NCBI RefSeq assembly: GCF_020080835.1
Contig: NW_025402441.1
Location: forward strand, 1-64,000
DNA length: 64,000 nucleotides
DNA from: Cotesia glomerata
Lineage: Eukaryota; Arthropoda; Insecta; Hymenoptera; Braconidae
Direction: 5' to 3'
The translations under genes and the position numbers were made by a program. This document shows, piece by piece, positions 24,017 to 34,850 of this stretch (within the stretch, counting starts at the first letter, position 1; every line of letters starts with the position of its first letter). Under the pieces are notes generated by a model. The model ran no database searches and was not told the DNA's origin. It saw only the letters and a program-made list of their open reading frames with translations.

Positions 24017-24358
24017 TCACGAGAAAATGTAGCTACCTGAACAAAAAAAGAGAAGAAAAAATATAGAAATAGGTAGGACAACCCAAAGGATAACATGTGG
24101 GACCAAAATACGTACTATAGGAGCAGAAATGGACCGAGCCATGCTCACAGGGCTCTCTGACAGGACCTCAATGTCAGCGATGTTGGACAATCTCAAAGGC
24201 TCGAGCTCAAGCGAAGGCATCTGGAGGATGGCCTTAGCCAACTTCAGCTCAGGTGGCAGGAAACCACACCTCTTCTCGATCACATGGATTGCATCTAGGG
24301 CCGCCGCAGGTTGGTCAGTAGTGGCCACGAGTGCGACCATAACGGCCAGACGCAACAT
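24017..24358 (-). CDS. Small antisense frame with signal-peptide-like start
   Basis: 113 codons on the minus strand, opposite to all other frames of the retroelement. It starts MLRLAVMVALVATT, followed by small residues resembling a secretion signal, and ends with a strongly hydrophobic stretch (VILWVVLPISIFFLLFFC) that could span a membrane. Composition is more balanced than its AT-rich neighbours. I do not recognise the family. It may be a chance frame: the plus strand also stays open over 24129-24365. Confidence 0.25.
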   Translation of the reverse strand: MLRLAVMVALVATTDQPAAALDAIHVIEKRCGFLPPELKLAKAILQMPSLELEPLRLSNIADIEVLSESPVSMARSISAPIVRILVPHVILWVVLPISIFFLLFFCSGSYIFS

Positions 24359-24576
24359 GTCCTAGAATTTTTTTTCTCTCTCTCAAAAAAAAAAAAAAAC
24401 TTTTGAAAAATCCCTTCGCCCTACCCATATTTTTTTTTCTCTCCTCTCTCTCGAATTATTATCTCTGGGCTGCAATCGACTGCTACCCACTGAAAAAAGG
24501 TTGTAAACCCGTAATAACTCTCACCATCAACGTACATGGCGACCTGGAAATGCAAAATTATAATTAGTCAAAAGAG

Positions 24577-24580
<4 letters not shown>

Positions 24581-24645
<65 letters not shown>
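24581..24645. repeat. (TA)n microsatellite
   Basis: An almost pure TA run of about 65 bp inside the retroelement. Confidence 0.95.
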
Positions 24646-24648
<3 letters not shown>

Positions 24649-25976
24649 TAATAAAGCTTCAGTAAGATTGAATAAGAATATGAAGTGATACAGTGAAACT
24701 AGTGAATACAAAAAAAAAAAAAACTAAGTCCGAGCACTCAGTAAGAAAAAGTTCATTTTTCGAAATAACTCCAAAAATTATTACTGGACATAGAATTTTA
24801 TGAACACCGTATTTTATGAACACCATATATACTTACCTGACTTAATTCAGTTAAGATAAAATATACTAATTAATAATAAGGAATTCCTTTATTCGAAAGG
24901 AAAATTAAAGGGTACGGAAGTTATTTCTGAATTTAGAGAATAATTCTAGGAAACCTCTTTTCAAGAATTTTTTTTTGAAAAAAAAAGGGAATCGACTTAA
25001 GGAATTTCATAATTTTTTTTTCTCTTTCCGTCTTTTTCAAATTTCCTAAATTAAAATAATTTTTTTTAGGAAGGTTAATTGAGGAAAATTTTTGTAAAGG
25101 AAATTTTAATGAAATAATTTTTTTTTGGGGATTTCACTAATTGAAAAATAATTATGCTCACGGGAACTTTAAATTCACTAGATCATATATATTCCGCACA
25201 TTTACGACTCACAAAGCAAATTTTTTTTCTCTCTTCTCTCCTCTTAACAGAACAACAATCTGAACTATTCATCAATTAGTGTTTTTAGGAATGTGACACA
25301 TTTTTAAAATTTCCTGAAAAAAAAATCAAAAAAAAGGGGGGAACTCAAAATTAGTTATGACAATTCGTTTAAATAAAACAAAAAAGATATCATCTTATAA
25401 TAACTTACCCCGTCAGTCTTATCAGAGACTTATAAGCATCGAAGGAAATAGGAAGTCGAGATATAGTTGGACATGTCGAATGAAAAAAATTTTTTTCCTT
25501 TTCTTAAAAATTTTTTTAACTTATTAAACTGTCACTACTAGGGATGTGATCACTAAGAGTACAATATGTATTCTAAACAATTAAATGTAAGTAGGGACCA
25601 CGGGGTTCAGAATAGATAACGCATTTAAAGAAACACTGTCAGCACGTTTGGAGAAGTAATACAGACGCAAAAATGATTCTATCTCTTTATATTCTCATAT
25701 TTCATGATAAATAAATCTACGGTAGGATATGTACTCATTCGTTGAAAAAAAAAGGATTAAGATTTAAGAATAATTATATTTAGATAACAATAATGATTGG
25801 TAGATTCAAAAAAAAATTCATAATTAATAATTTTAAGAGTAATTAGTTAAGTAATTCGCAATTGCCGTTTCATGCCTAATGGTATTATTCATCAAAGAAA
25901 AGTAGAGAAAATCCTGTCGATCCAGAGGAAAATATACAATTTCCTTTATAAATTAATGCCATAAAAATTTTCCAGA

Positions 25977-27817
25977 ATGAGTATAACAATAAAAAGATTG
26001 TTACCAGTGATGCTGCTGATCGTCCAGACAACACAGGCATTAATAGGATATGATTGCGGAAGAATTTCAATGAACGTGACAACGATGTCAGCAGTTACAG
26101 TAGGAGAGTGCAACATTCCCCTCAAGAACCCGAGAAAAGGAGCCGTAACTCTACAATTGCTGCAGCTAGCGGAATTCGGAAATACTGAAGTGCGGGAGTG
26201 TAGAGTAACGAACGGAAGACAAGAATACATTTATGAACTTGATTGCAGACAAAGAAAAAAGTTATAAGAAGACGGGAGTTTAAGAATGGGTGATTTAGGG
26301 TTTATAGAGGGAGTAAAAAGAAATAGTACGGATTTTCGGACCATAATATTAGCAGGAAAAACAACAGTGGATGGAAAATGCACGGGAGTTTCATACAGCG
26401 ATCCATTTGGCACCTGGGATGGAGTTATCGTGGCGACCGTAAAAATTACAATCAAAAATTATTTTGCGACCATTGAACGAGCCAGCAACAGAATAATTTT
26501 AGGAAGCGGGTCAAGATGCGACTGGGCAGAAGGGGAGTGTATCGACCAATCAGAGAATTACGTGTTTTGGGAAGTAATCAGGGATGATTCTTGTACGGCA
26601 AATCACCTCACACTATACGAGGGTCCAGGACTAATTCTATCGAGTGAACCAGGAGAACCCGAAATTTATACGTTAAAGACGGAGGAGACCACCTTCGCGC
26701 TATCAAAGAAAATGGAAAAAGAAGTTTGCGGCTACAAATTAATACAAACAGTGCACCCGAAATTATTAATCAGAATAATAAAACCAGGAGAATGGGGAGC
26801 GAGAACACGACCAATTGCAACGCAAGACTTAGATATTTTCACATACATAAATTCGAAATTTATATATGTAGAAAGACATATCAAACGTCAAATAAAAGCT
26901 TTGTACAGGGACATATTGCTACATAAATGTGAAGTAGAGAGGCAAGTAATTTCCAATGCACTCATGTTTTCGGGACTTAAACCAGAAGAGTTTGCCTACG
27001 CTATAATGAAAGGCCCAGAATATTACGCTAGTCTCGCCGAAGAAATAATATGTTTAATAAAATGCGTAGCTGTGGAAGTGACATTAAAGAAGACACATGA
27101 CTGTTACCAAGAACTACCGGTAAAATATAGAAACGAGAGTTGGTTTCTAACTCCAAAGTCTAGGATGCTGATCAAAGAGGGAACGATGGTGGATTGTAAT
27201 CAGCTGTTGGCAGTAGGATACGAAATAGACGAGCATGGATTACAATGAAACCCGACTTCGAAGATACTGTCAGACCACAAACCTTGAGCCCATTAACGAC
27301 ACCAACTTGGAGTTATGAAGATCTGAAACATCTGGCAACGAGTGGAATATACACGGAAAAAAATCTTGAAAAATTAAGAAACAGAATAATGCTACCAGTA
27401 GAAACACCGGTAACAGTAAACAACATAGTAAGAGGAGCCACCGGAAGGACAATTTCAGGAAATTCGGGAATATCCATGGCAAAGTTCATTGACGAGGCAG
27501 ACATCGAAAATTTCGCGAAAAAACAGTGGGAGAAATTTTGGGGAGGATTCTTGGTATTTGGCACAGCTAGTGCTGGAGTAATCGGAGTAATCATGGTATT
27601 AAAATTCTTAAAGGTAATAATCGATACGGCAGTTCATGGATATACGCTACACAGTGCCTACGGTTGGAGTCTATATCTGCTAGGAGCAATATTATCCTCC
27701 ATAACTCACTTATTGTTGCATCTAGCCAAGGAGCCTCTGAGAAACAACGAGGAAGAAAAAATGAGGCGACAAAAAGGAAATCTGGAGGAAACCAGGGAAG
27801 AAGAGTCGCAATCCTAA
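25977..27817 (+). pseudogene. env: Env-like membrane glycoprotein, broken
   Basis: Three pieces in series. 25977-26267 opens with a hydrophobic signal-peptide-like segment followed by a Cys-containing ectodomain start. A TAA at 26265-26267 then interrupts, and the same frame continues to 27248. The rest (27245-27817) overlaps by four bases in another frame. It carries a hydrophobic segment near residues 95-125, suited to a transmembrane anchor, a second hydrophobic stretch, and a charged tail. Spacing of cysteines, and an order of signal, ectodomain, anchor and short tail, fit a viral class fusion glycoprotein. The general pattern recalls glycoproteins of chu-like negative-strand viruses that insect LTR elements have captured; that assignment rests on motif recall and needs a search. 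Either the 4-base overlap or a frameshift separates the last piece. Confidence 0.7.
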
Positions 27818-27957
27818 AAGAAAGATATTTACTTTAGCATTAAGCCACAATACATACACATATACACATGAATATGCATAATCGTAACACAAAAAAAAAA
27901 AAAAAAAAAAACGGGGAAAGGGTGTGAGTTGTTCATGTTTATTATTATTTCAGTACC

Positions 27958-28392
27958 TTGATGGAGCCAACTCGGGGATCCTTATCTAGGGTCATCGCTT
28001 TGGACAACAGGAGGGGATTGTACTCAGAGGATATAGGAGAGTATCGGCCATTCGCCCGCAACAAAACAATTATAACCTTTATGAACATCGAGGACGAGGA
28101 AAGGAAAATCGGAATTTTGGAAGAGAAGATAAACGAGGTAGCGAAAGAAGAATCGAGCAGCCAATACAGGGAATGGAGAGAACAGATCAGACGAATGAAG
28201 ACCCGAATGCGCGATAGCATCCACCGCTGCAGTATACGGGAAGCATTTACCACTCCTGAAATTCTGCAGTATCATCAGGAAATCTTTAAAATTAAGGAAA
28301 ATGGAGAGAAGATAAGAAGAACAGAGAAAGGCGAATGGATTATCAATACCAATCAGGAAACAGGATCAGAAACCCGGAGGTCATTGAGATGA
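27958..28392 (+). CDS. Small charged frame after env, unknown
   Basis: An intact frame of 144 codons from ATG 27958 (a second ATG follows at once). It is rich in Glu, Arg, Lys and Ile, with a central helical, coiled-coil-like segment (EERKIGILEEKINEVAKEES). There is no signal peptide or membrane segment. It lies between the env-like region and the polypurine tract, a place where some insect retroviruses carry accessory genes. I do not recognise it. Confidence 0.4.
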   Translation: MMEPTRGSLSRVIALDNRRGLYSEDIGEYRPFARNKTIITFMNIEDEERKIGILEEKINEVAKEESSSQYREWREQIRRMKTRMRDSIHRCSIREAFTTPEILQYHQEIFKIKENGEKIRRTEKGEWIINTNQETGSETRRSLR

Positions 28393-28821
28393 CCGATCGA
28401 CCCAAGAGGATCAACTCGAGGAGTAAGCAGACAACAACGGTCGTCGACAGCTGGGACTACAGGGCAATGCGCTTTTAATTGAAGATCTGCAATCCTATTA
28501 ATCCTTTCAACACACTCCCGAAATCCCACCTACCTTTTATTTTGTTACAGGGACCATCTAGGATCACCCTAAGAGGATCATATTAACATTATCCAAGGAC
28601 ACAAGAACCAATCAGGAAGGAGGCATTACCAGACATCTTTGAAAAACCGTTATATTGTCGGGACATAAGTATTAATGTAGAGAAGTTTCTTAGGATTCCA
28701 ATTATTTAGTATGAGCAGAGGATGGTACAGCAATTTAGATAATAAAAAAAACGCGTTAAATAAATCGGGACTTCAAGGTAATAGATTCCTAATACCATTC
28801 AGGAGAATGGCTTTCTTTTTT
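28393..28821. other. 3' untranslated region of the retroelement
   Basis: No open frame or repeat of note between the last small frame and the polypurine tract. Confidence 0.5.
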
Positions 28822-28835
28822 TAGCCGGGGGAGCA
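28822..28835 (+). other. Polypurine tract
   Basis: The run TAGCCGGGGGAGCA lies directly before the 3' LTR start TGTGACGGG, the position of the plus-strand primer in LTR retroelements. The GGGGGAG core is short but typical. Confidence 0.65.
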
Positions 28836-28888
28836 TGTGACGGGTGGGCTTACCCTCCCGTCAATATTGAGATAAATCATATATATTT

Positions 28889-30203
28889 TGTAACAGGGCT
28901 ATTTACCCTGTGACGGTAAAACCGCACACGCGTGATAATTATTCGACGCAGCACTGGCGCGTCTCGGTCTTCGGGACCCGACTAGTATTAAGTGGGGGAA
29001 ATTTTGGGTTTCTTGGTCAGTTGAGTAGAGACAAAAAGTCAGAAGTAGTGCAGTGACCAACGCAATAACATCGCTAGCCAAAACAGTCCAAAGAAGAAAG
29101 CCTGAGTTTCCAAAGCACAAAAATTACACAGGTATTGAGACTTTGATTCCTTTGATGAGCCAAGGGGGTCATATACCCGGCTCATCAATTTTACTACTTC
29201 TCATTAAATCAAATTTTTGATAATTCAATTGTTAAATAATTAATTAATAGTAATTAAATCTTATTCGTTATCATTGTGAGCATTCTTTCTGGGGATCTTA
29301 TACCCGAAGAATGTTCTAGACCTCTTGAGTTTGGAAGTCGTGAGTAATTGATTTGTTAACTTGGCCAATCGATAATTATTAACATCTTAGATGGGGTTAA
29401 ATAAATCTATTTTATATTAATTAAATTCTGAACATCGAGAAGGTCCCAGTCGACACGACATAGTATTTAGTACCCGAGGTCAAAACGTGTTACGCAGTTA
29501 CAAACAACGGCGTCCATTTTAAGCGCGCAAATTCCTTTGTGAATTTTACTACTCAACAATTTACAATATTAACAACTGGACTATTATTATAAATTATAAC
29601 AATTGAATTATCATTTATTGATATTATTTGTTACAAGAAAGTATTATTTATTTAATATAATTTATTGAGAATCGGCTACTGAGTTCCGACGCAATTGAGA
29701 TCGAATTAACCGTGGATAATTTTTCGTGAATTTATTTTATATTGAGACAAATTGTTTTATTAATTATTTATAAATCGAAAAATTCCACGTGGTCATTTAT
29801 ATATTGAACTATGGAAGACTAAAATTATTATTGGAATTATTTATAAAAACTATTTATCAGTGTGGATTACGTCCGAGAAAATTTAGTTAGAATTTTACAA
29901 AGAATTATTCTTAAGAATTTATTCAAAATTTAAGAAATAAAATTACCTATTGAAATTGGAGTAAAATTTTGCGTCAATATTGTTCCTAAAATTTTATTTA
30001 ATGTTGAGTATTAAACTCGTGGTTAATTTGGAATAAATTCAAGCGTCGGTTTTTAGTGTAGATTTTTTTGAGAATTAAATTATTAGTTGTGAAAATGGGT
30101 TACGATTTAATTGTGAGTTAATGACTGAAAATTTTAATAAAAATTAATGTTATAATTTTTGGAGTTTAATTTTATGAGTCAGAAGTAAAAAGTAAAGTAG
30201 AGC

Positions 30204-30236
<33 letters not shown>

Positions 30237-30928
30237 CGGGTTATGTGTGTGAAGATCGTGCGGGTGGTGTGAGGCATTTCTAGAGCGTGTGTGCCAAGTG
30301 GACAACGCGACGTAGTTAGAAGCCGTTGTATAGACGCCAAGTGGGGTACAACGGTAGTAAGTTAGAAGCCGTTGTATAGACGCCAAGTGGGGTACAACGG
30401 TAGTAAGTTAGAAGCCGTGGTATAGACGCCAAGTGGGGTACCACGCTAGTAAGATAGAAACTGCGGTATAGACGCTCCATAAGAGGGTACCGTCAGGATT
30501 AAGAACTTTGATAGAGCGTGAGGGTCCGGTGGACAGCGCGACTTAGTTAGAAACTGCAGTATAGACGCTCCATATGAGGGTACTGTAGGATTAAGAATTT
30601 TTGTTAGTTTTGAGAAGTCCTGGTCAGCCGTTAGTTATGCTGTAGTCTTAAGTTGTTAATTGTACGTGTGAGGGCACGAGTTGTTATTCTATTTTGTTGT
30701 TAAATAAATACCGGTCATTTTTGTTAAATAAAAATTTATTTCTTTCAGATCACCTTCCTCCACTCTCTCTCCCTGTAGATTATAAGCTCAGCTCTGGTTT
30801 CCGGTTCCAGGAACTGAGATACAAAATCCTGGTGGCGCCCTTGTTAATTTAGAATCATTTTTGCTAGGCATTGTTTTATTTTATTAAATTAATTAAGGGG
30901 CCAATGAGCGGAAAAAACAACCGTTACA
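28889..30928 (+). mobile_element. Solo LTR (2040 bp) nested in the 3' LTR
   Basis: Starts TGTAACAGGGC and ends ACCGTTACA, with the 4-bp duplication ATTT on both sides (28885-28888 and 30929-30932). The empty site is readable in the 5' LTR (ATATATATTTCTATAAATC). Same family as 15341-22681. The terminal TGTAAC/GTTACA are inverted. LTR length is unusually large. A GT run sits near 30208-30236. Confidence 0.92.
30300..30600 (+). repeat. Tandem repeats in the long LTR
   Basis: Units of about 56 bp with GTTAGAAGCCGTTGTATAGA and ACGCCAAGTGGGGTACAACG are repeated three times, followed by a diverged form with ACGCTCCATAAGAGGGTACC. The other LTR copy (16800-16930) has fewer units and duplicates a GAGCGTGAGGGTCCGGTGGA block. 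Copy number therefore differs between family members. Confidence 0.85.
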
Positions 30929-31793
30929 ATTTCTATAAATCGATGGGCCAACACAGGGAACCGCTTTCGGCGCTTTGATACCATTTTCTGCTGACTAGGG
31001 AACTTGACAATAACCACTTAGTTCCTAAGGGCGGAATAATACAAGTTCCGCGCAGTGATACAGGTGTTTGGCGGCATCCGCGACCGAGGTTACATAAACC
31101 TGGGACCTCCAGGAGGAGCGGCCACTTGTAATCAGTCAGTCGTTTAGTCTGTCCGAATCTATGTCGAGTCCGAGCTGTCTTGCATCGTGATTAATTGTCT
31201 CCTAAGACTCTCATTCTCGTTGCTGTCCCATCTCTCTCGCTCTCAGTTATAGAATCAAAAGTATCGCATCAAATGGATTATTGTACTGGATTAGATTTGC
31301 TTTTATAAATAGAATTATTTTGTAAAAGAGACTCTCAGGGCCATTTCGGGCAACTCCCATGCTTTGGGGACGCCCAATAAACAATTAGTACCGTAATTCA
31401 CGAGTATTCTTCATTCACTGAGCGACCCACCCTCTTATCAACATCTAAATATTTTTCAGTGAGACGCTGAGCTGGTCCGGAGGTCTGTTTACGTGACAGG
31501 TAAATAACCAGGTGTAGGCTCATACGTAACACAATAAATGAAAAAAAAAAATTTATGGTTCCAAAATTAAGTCAACATTATACAAAATTGATTAATCATA
31601 ACAAATTTCATGTAAATAATAAGTAATTAACAAATCTCATGTAATAATTATTGATTATAATAAATTTTATATAATAACTGTGTAAACTTTGAGTCTAATG
31701 ATTACAAAAAAAAATCGTACGTTAAAATCTAATTGTAATTTCAATTAATAAGTAAAAAATGAAATCTACTTCCATTTCGGCTGCTGAATGGCA

Positions 31794-32819
31794 CTTTTTT
31801 TTTTTAATATTATAATTTTACTTTTATTTATTTTATAAAGTGTGTGATTATTTTAATTACTAATATTTTTAATTTCTATTTTAATCGTGATTGATATTTT
31901 GAGTTATTTATTTTCAGTGAATTATTTTTTAAATTTCGTTCAAGTTGATGCTTATAAAGATTTTCCTTTTATTGATTTTTTTATTTACAGATGTCGAAAT
32001 TTTGATTTTTCTATTTTACCTTAAAATTTTTCAACCGGTACGAATCAATGACGCGCACTGTATAAACAAAAGACTATTTTGTATTTTTTATTTTATGTAT
32101 CTTAACTATGAATGAGATTAAAAACTTTATCTATAATAACTTTATTTATAATATTATAATTTTCCATGCGATGTGAGGTAAAAAGAAGTATGCGAACCGC
32201 GGGAAGAAAGTTAGTCATCTCAATCGGCGTGGTTGTCACCCTCGTCTTCGGCTCAGGTGACAACAATTTTCCACGCGGGTTGGAATAACTTTCTTCCCTT
32301 GATTCGCAATATATCAACAGACTCGATAGAGTCTGGCGCCAAGTTCCGTTCTCAAGCCAGACTACCGAGTGTGTATATACCGTAAGCAGAACGGTTTTTT
32401 GAGGTTACAAATTTTTTTTCAAATTTATTTTGATTTATTTTTTATCTGATATTTTATAATAGTAGTTCATGCTTTTTATTACGCGTATTACTTGATTATT
32501 ATCAATTATCTTTATAATTTCTATTTAAAATTATTAAAAATAATCAGCACAAACTATAGCGACCCAGATTTTTAGATTTTAACTTTTTTCTTATGTAAAA
32601 AGCGGACGGCCAGAGACTAAATAATATAAGGATGCATGCTAATCTTATAATAGATGGGAAACTATAGTGAAAAAAAGATATTTGACAGCTTGCAATTACA
32701 CACGCCAGGCGGTGCAAGAATAACTTTTACATGAACTATAGCTTAAAGGGGATAGTTTGCCACCGGAAATGTATTAAATTAAAATTGTCAATTTTTATTA
32801 TAATTACAAAAAATACTGA
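31794..32819. other. AT-rich intergenic stretch
   Basis: No gene recognised. A less AT-rich patch at about 32210-32395 includes GGCGTGGTTGTCACCCTCGT and a short inverted GTCACC/GGTGAC pair. A 71-codon minus-strand frame lies across it and is not convincing. Confidence 0.45.
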
Positions 32820-33345
32820 AATCCGAACAAAAACAGTTTCACTGTAAAAAAATCACGCCAAGTCCACGCTCATAAAACTATAAGAAAAAAAAATTTTATT
32901 TCTTTACAAAAAGATATAAAATAAAAAATTAAAAAATCCAAGTAACCGATATGGTTGTATATGATTTTCGGAAATTAAAAAAAATTTTGTTGTAAATTTA
33001 AAAATTAAAAGAAACAACTTTGGAACGTACTTGGTGTGCGTCATTGTGTACTTCAATTTTTTTTAAAAGTCCTAGTAGATAGATTTTAGGAATTTCATAA
33101 AAAGTGAAATTTTTCGTAACCACGCACACTAAATACGTTCCAAAATTGTTTCATTTAATTTTTAAATTTACAACAAAATTTTTTTTAATTTCCGAAAATC
33201 ATATACAACCATATCGGTTACTTGGATTTTTTAATTTTTTATTTTATATCTTTTTGTAAAGAAATAAAATTTTTTTTTCTTTATAGTCTTATGAACGTGG
33301 ACTTGTCGTGATTTTTTTTACAGTGAAACTGTTTTTGTTCGGATT
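32820..33345. mobile_element. MITE with near-complete palindrome (526 bp)
   Basis: Begins AATCCGAACAAAAACAG and ends with its reverse complement. The two halves (about 32820-33050 and 33110-33345) are inverted copies, including AAGTAACCGATATGGTTGTA, leaving a loop of about 60 bp. No coding sequence. The single-strand form would fold to one long hairpin. Confidence 0.88.
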
Positions 33346-33533
33346 ATTAACTACACGATTGGTATTCTTGATTAGTATTTATTTTAAATGATTAATTATT
33401 AATGATCATATTAAATGTGAAAAGTTGACTAAATTTTAGACTACTTTCGAAAAACAACAAAAATTGATCCTTGAATGAATTTTGGTAGGCGAACAATTGA
33501 TTGAAAGATTTAACATAATATTCAGGGTAGAAG

Positions 33534-33747
33534 TACCGTTTGTGGCCACTGTACCGTTTATGGCCATTTATTGTTCAAATAAATGATAGAAATCAATTTA
33601 TATTAATAAACCATTACAAACTCAATTTGTTTTAATATAAATTGTTTAAAATTCAACAAAAATATGGCTATAATTTTTTATAAATTAATTCAAATGTTGA
33701 CTGGCCAAAAACAGTGCTAAGGTGGCCAAAAACGGTACTTCCACCCT
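33534..33747. mobile_element. Small MITE (214 bp)
   Basis: AGGGTAGAAGTACCGTTTGT at the left is matched by ACGGTACTTCCACCCT at the right. The adjoining GTGGCCA/TGGCCAC blocks extend the inverted ends to about 28 bp. The interior is AT-rich and noncoding. It resembles non-autonomous mariner-type elements, but I could not fix the target duplication. Confidence 0.7.
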
Positions 33748-33799
33748 ATACTCAAATAACATTGTATCATTACCCGAAAAATAATTTTTTATAATATTT

Positions 33800-33946
33800 T
33801 TAACTTCCCGCTAAGAAAATGGAAGATTTTCAAAAATCGGGAAGTTATTGTTTTCACCCCGTTTTACGAAAATCGAGTTTTCATCGAATCTCGACGTTTC
33901 GAGGTCCTAGGAAGCTTCCCTGACTATTCCCGCGATGGTGTCTGTA

Positions 33947-34028
<82 letters not shown>

Positions 34029-34049
34029 CGCGTGTGTGTGTTCGTGTGT

Positions 34050-34088
<39 letters not shown>

Positions 34089-34097
34089 CGTGCGTGC

Positions 34098-34134
<37 letters not shown>

Positions 34135-34850
34135 TGTGTGTGTGCGTGTGTGTGTGGATTTATGTTAACCTCTCATAACTTTTGAACGGCTTGACCGATT
34201 TGATCGCAGTTGGTGCCATTCGAAAGGACTCAACTAAACTTAGATTTTCAATATACTTTGGAACGATTCGGTCCGGTAGATTTTGAGAAATCGCAAAAAA
34301 ACTACAAAAAAAAATTTTTTTAAATGGAGTTTCTTTGGAATAACTTTTAAACGGCTTTACCGATCAATTTCAAAAACTAATCAGCTCTTAACATAAAAAA
34401 ACCACGTTGATCGCCGCTAGTCCGGTCAAAATCGGTTGACTCGTTCGTGAGTTATCGTTGACGAAAGAAAACCGAAAAAAGTGTTTTTTCGGAATCACTC
34501 CGAAATTTTGCATTATATCAATTTAAACTCAAAGATTCTTCATGAAGCTTAAAAAACTGCGTCGAATGCTACCAACCGCGTAAAAATCGGTTCATTTATT
34601 CAAAAGTCATTGCGATTTAAAAATTTAAAAAATAGTGTTTTATCAAACCTATCAAACTTTTGAGCTCGAAGAGCTCAAAAGCATACAAAAGCTATTTTTT
34701 TGAGCTCGGAGAGCTCAAAAAAATACTCAAATTGTATTTATGAGCTCGAAGAGCTCAAAAACGTCATAAGTGCAATTTCAAGTGTTTAGGTATAGAATTG
34801 GTGGGATGTTGCAGGGATGGCCTTCAGGGTCAACCGTTTGCCTAATTTTT
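33800..34850. repeat. Interspersed repeat unit around a GT tract
   Basis: The block from CTTCCCGCTAAGAAAATGGA through the GT tract to CTCATAACTTTTGAACGGCT has the character of a dispersed family, and similar arrangements occur in parasitoid wasp genomes by my recall. A short perfect inverted pair, CTTCCCG...CGGGAAG, opens it. At 34664-34760 the phrase GAGCTCGAAGAGCTCAAAA recurs three times. No coding sequence. Confidence 0.5.
33948..34154. repeat. (GT)n microsatellite with GC-type interruptions
   Basis: About 200 bp of GT repeats interrupted by TGCGTGCG and TTCG units. Frames through it encode only Cys/Val strings. Confidence 0.97.

Larger units (their letters stand above)
22686..25976 (+). 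other. Long gene-poor internal region of the retroelement
   Basis: About 3.3 kb where pol remainder and integrase would normally sit. It contains AT-rich tracts, a CAG/CAA-rich patch (about 23610-23840), a plus-strand frame at 23439-23675 of doubtful status, a minus-strand frame at 24017-24358, and a TA microsatellite. No integrase zinc-binding (HHCC) or DDE motifs are visible. Confidence 0.6.
11311..31531 (+). mobile_element. Ty3/gypsy-type LTR retroelement with env-like region
   Basis: LTRs begin TGTGACGGGTGGG and end ACGTAACA. They are flanked by the 5-bp duplication CAATA (11306-11310 and 31532-31536). Internal order: primer binding site, purine-rich leader repeats, gag with a zinc knuckle, an RNase H fragment, two short basic frames, a long gene-poor stretch, an env-like glycoprotein, a further small frame, a polypurine tract, and the 3' LTR. 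Two solo LTRs (15341-22681 and 28889-30928) are later insertions. Without them the element is about 10.9 kb. Protease, most of reverse transcriptase and all of integrase are missing to my eye, so this copy depends on relatives or is dead. Confidence 0.9.
28836..31531 (+). repeat. 3' LTR, split by a nested solo LTR
   Basis: Matches the 5' LTR from TGTGACGGGTGGG to ACGTAACA. It is interrupted after 28888 by a solo LTR that ends at 30928. It lacks the stretch of about 120 bp present in the 5' LTR after CGATGGGCCAAC. The remaining sequence is nearly identical to 11311-12114. Confidence 0.92.
9918..31793 (+). mobile_element. TIR element of about 1.65 kb split by the LTR retroelement
   Basis: The sequence AGTGCCAGTAGGCAGCCGAA at 9918 and about 170 bp after it reappear inverted at about 31620-31793, ending with the reverse complement. 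Removing the LTR element (11311-31531 plus one target copy) leaves about 1.65 kb bounded by these repeats and containing a small open frame at 10408-10946. A-runs outside both ends hide the target duplication. It is therefore an older DNA element, interrupted by the retroelement. Confidence 0.7.

Noticed and set aside
15341..30928. The two 2-kb LTRs read as the ends of one complete retrotransposon
   Set aside because: Each has its own matched duplication (CTCT and ATTT), so they are independent solo insertions, and the sequence between them belongs to the host gypsy-type element.
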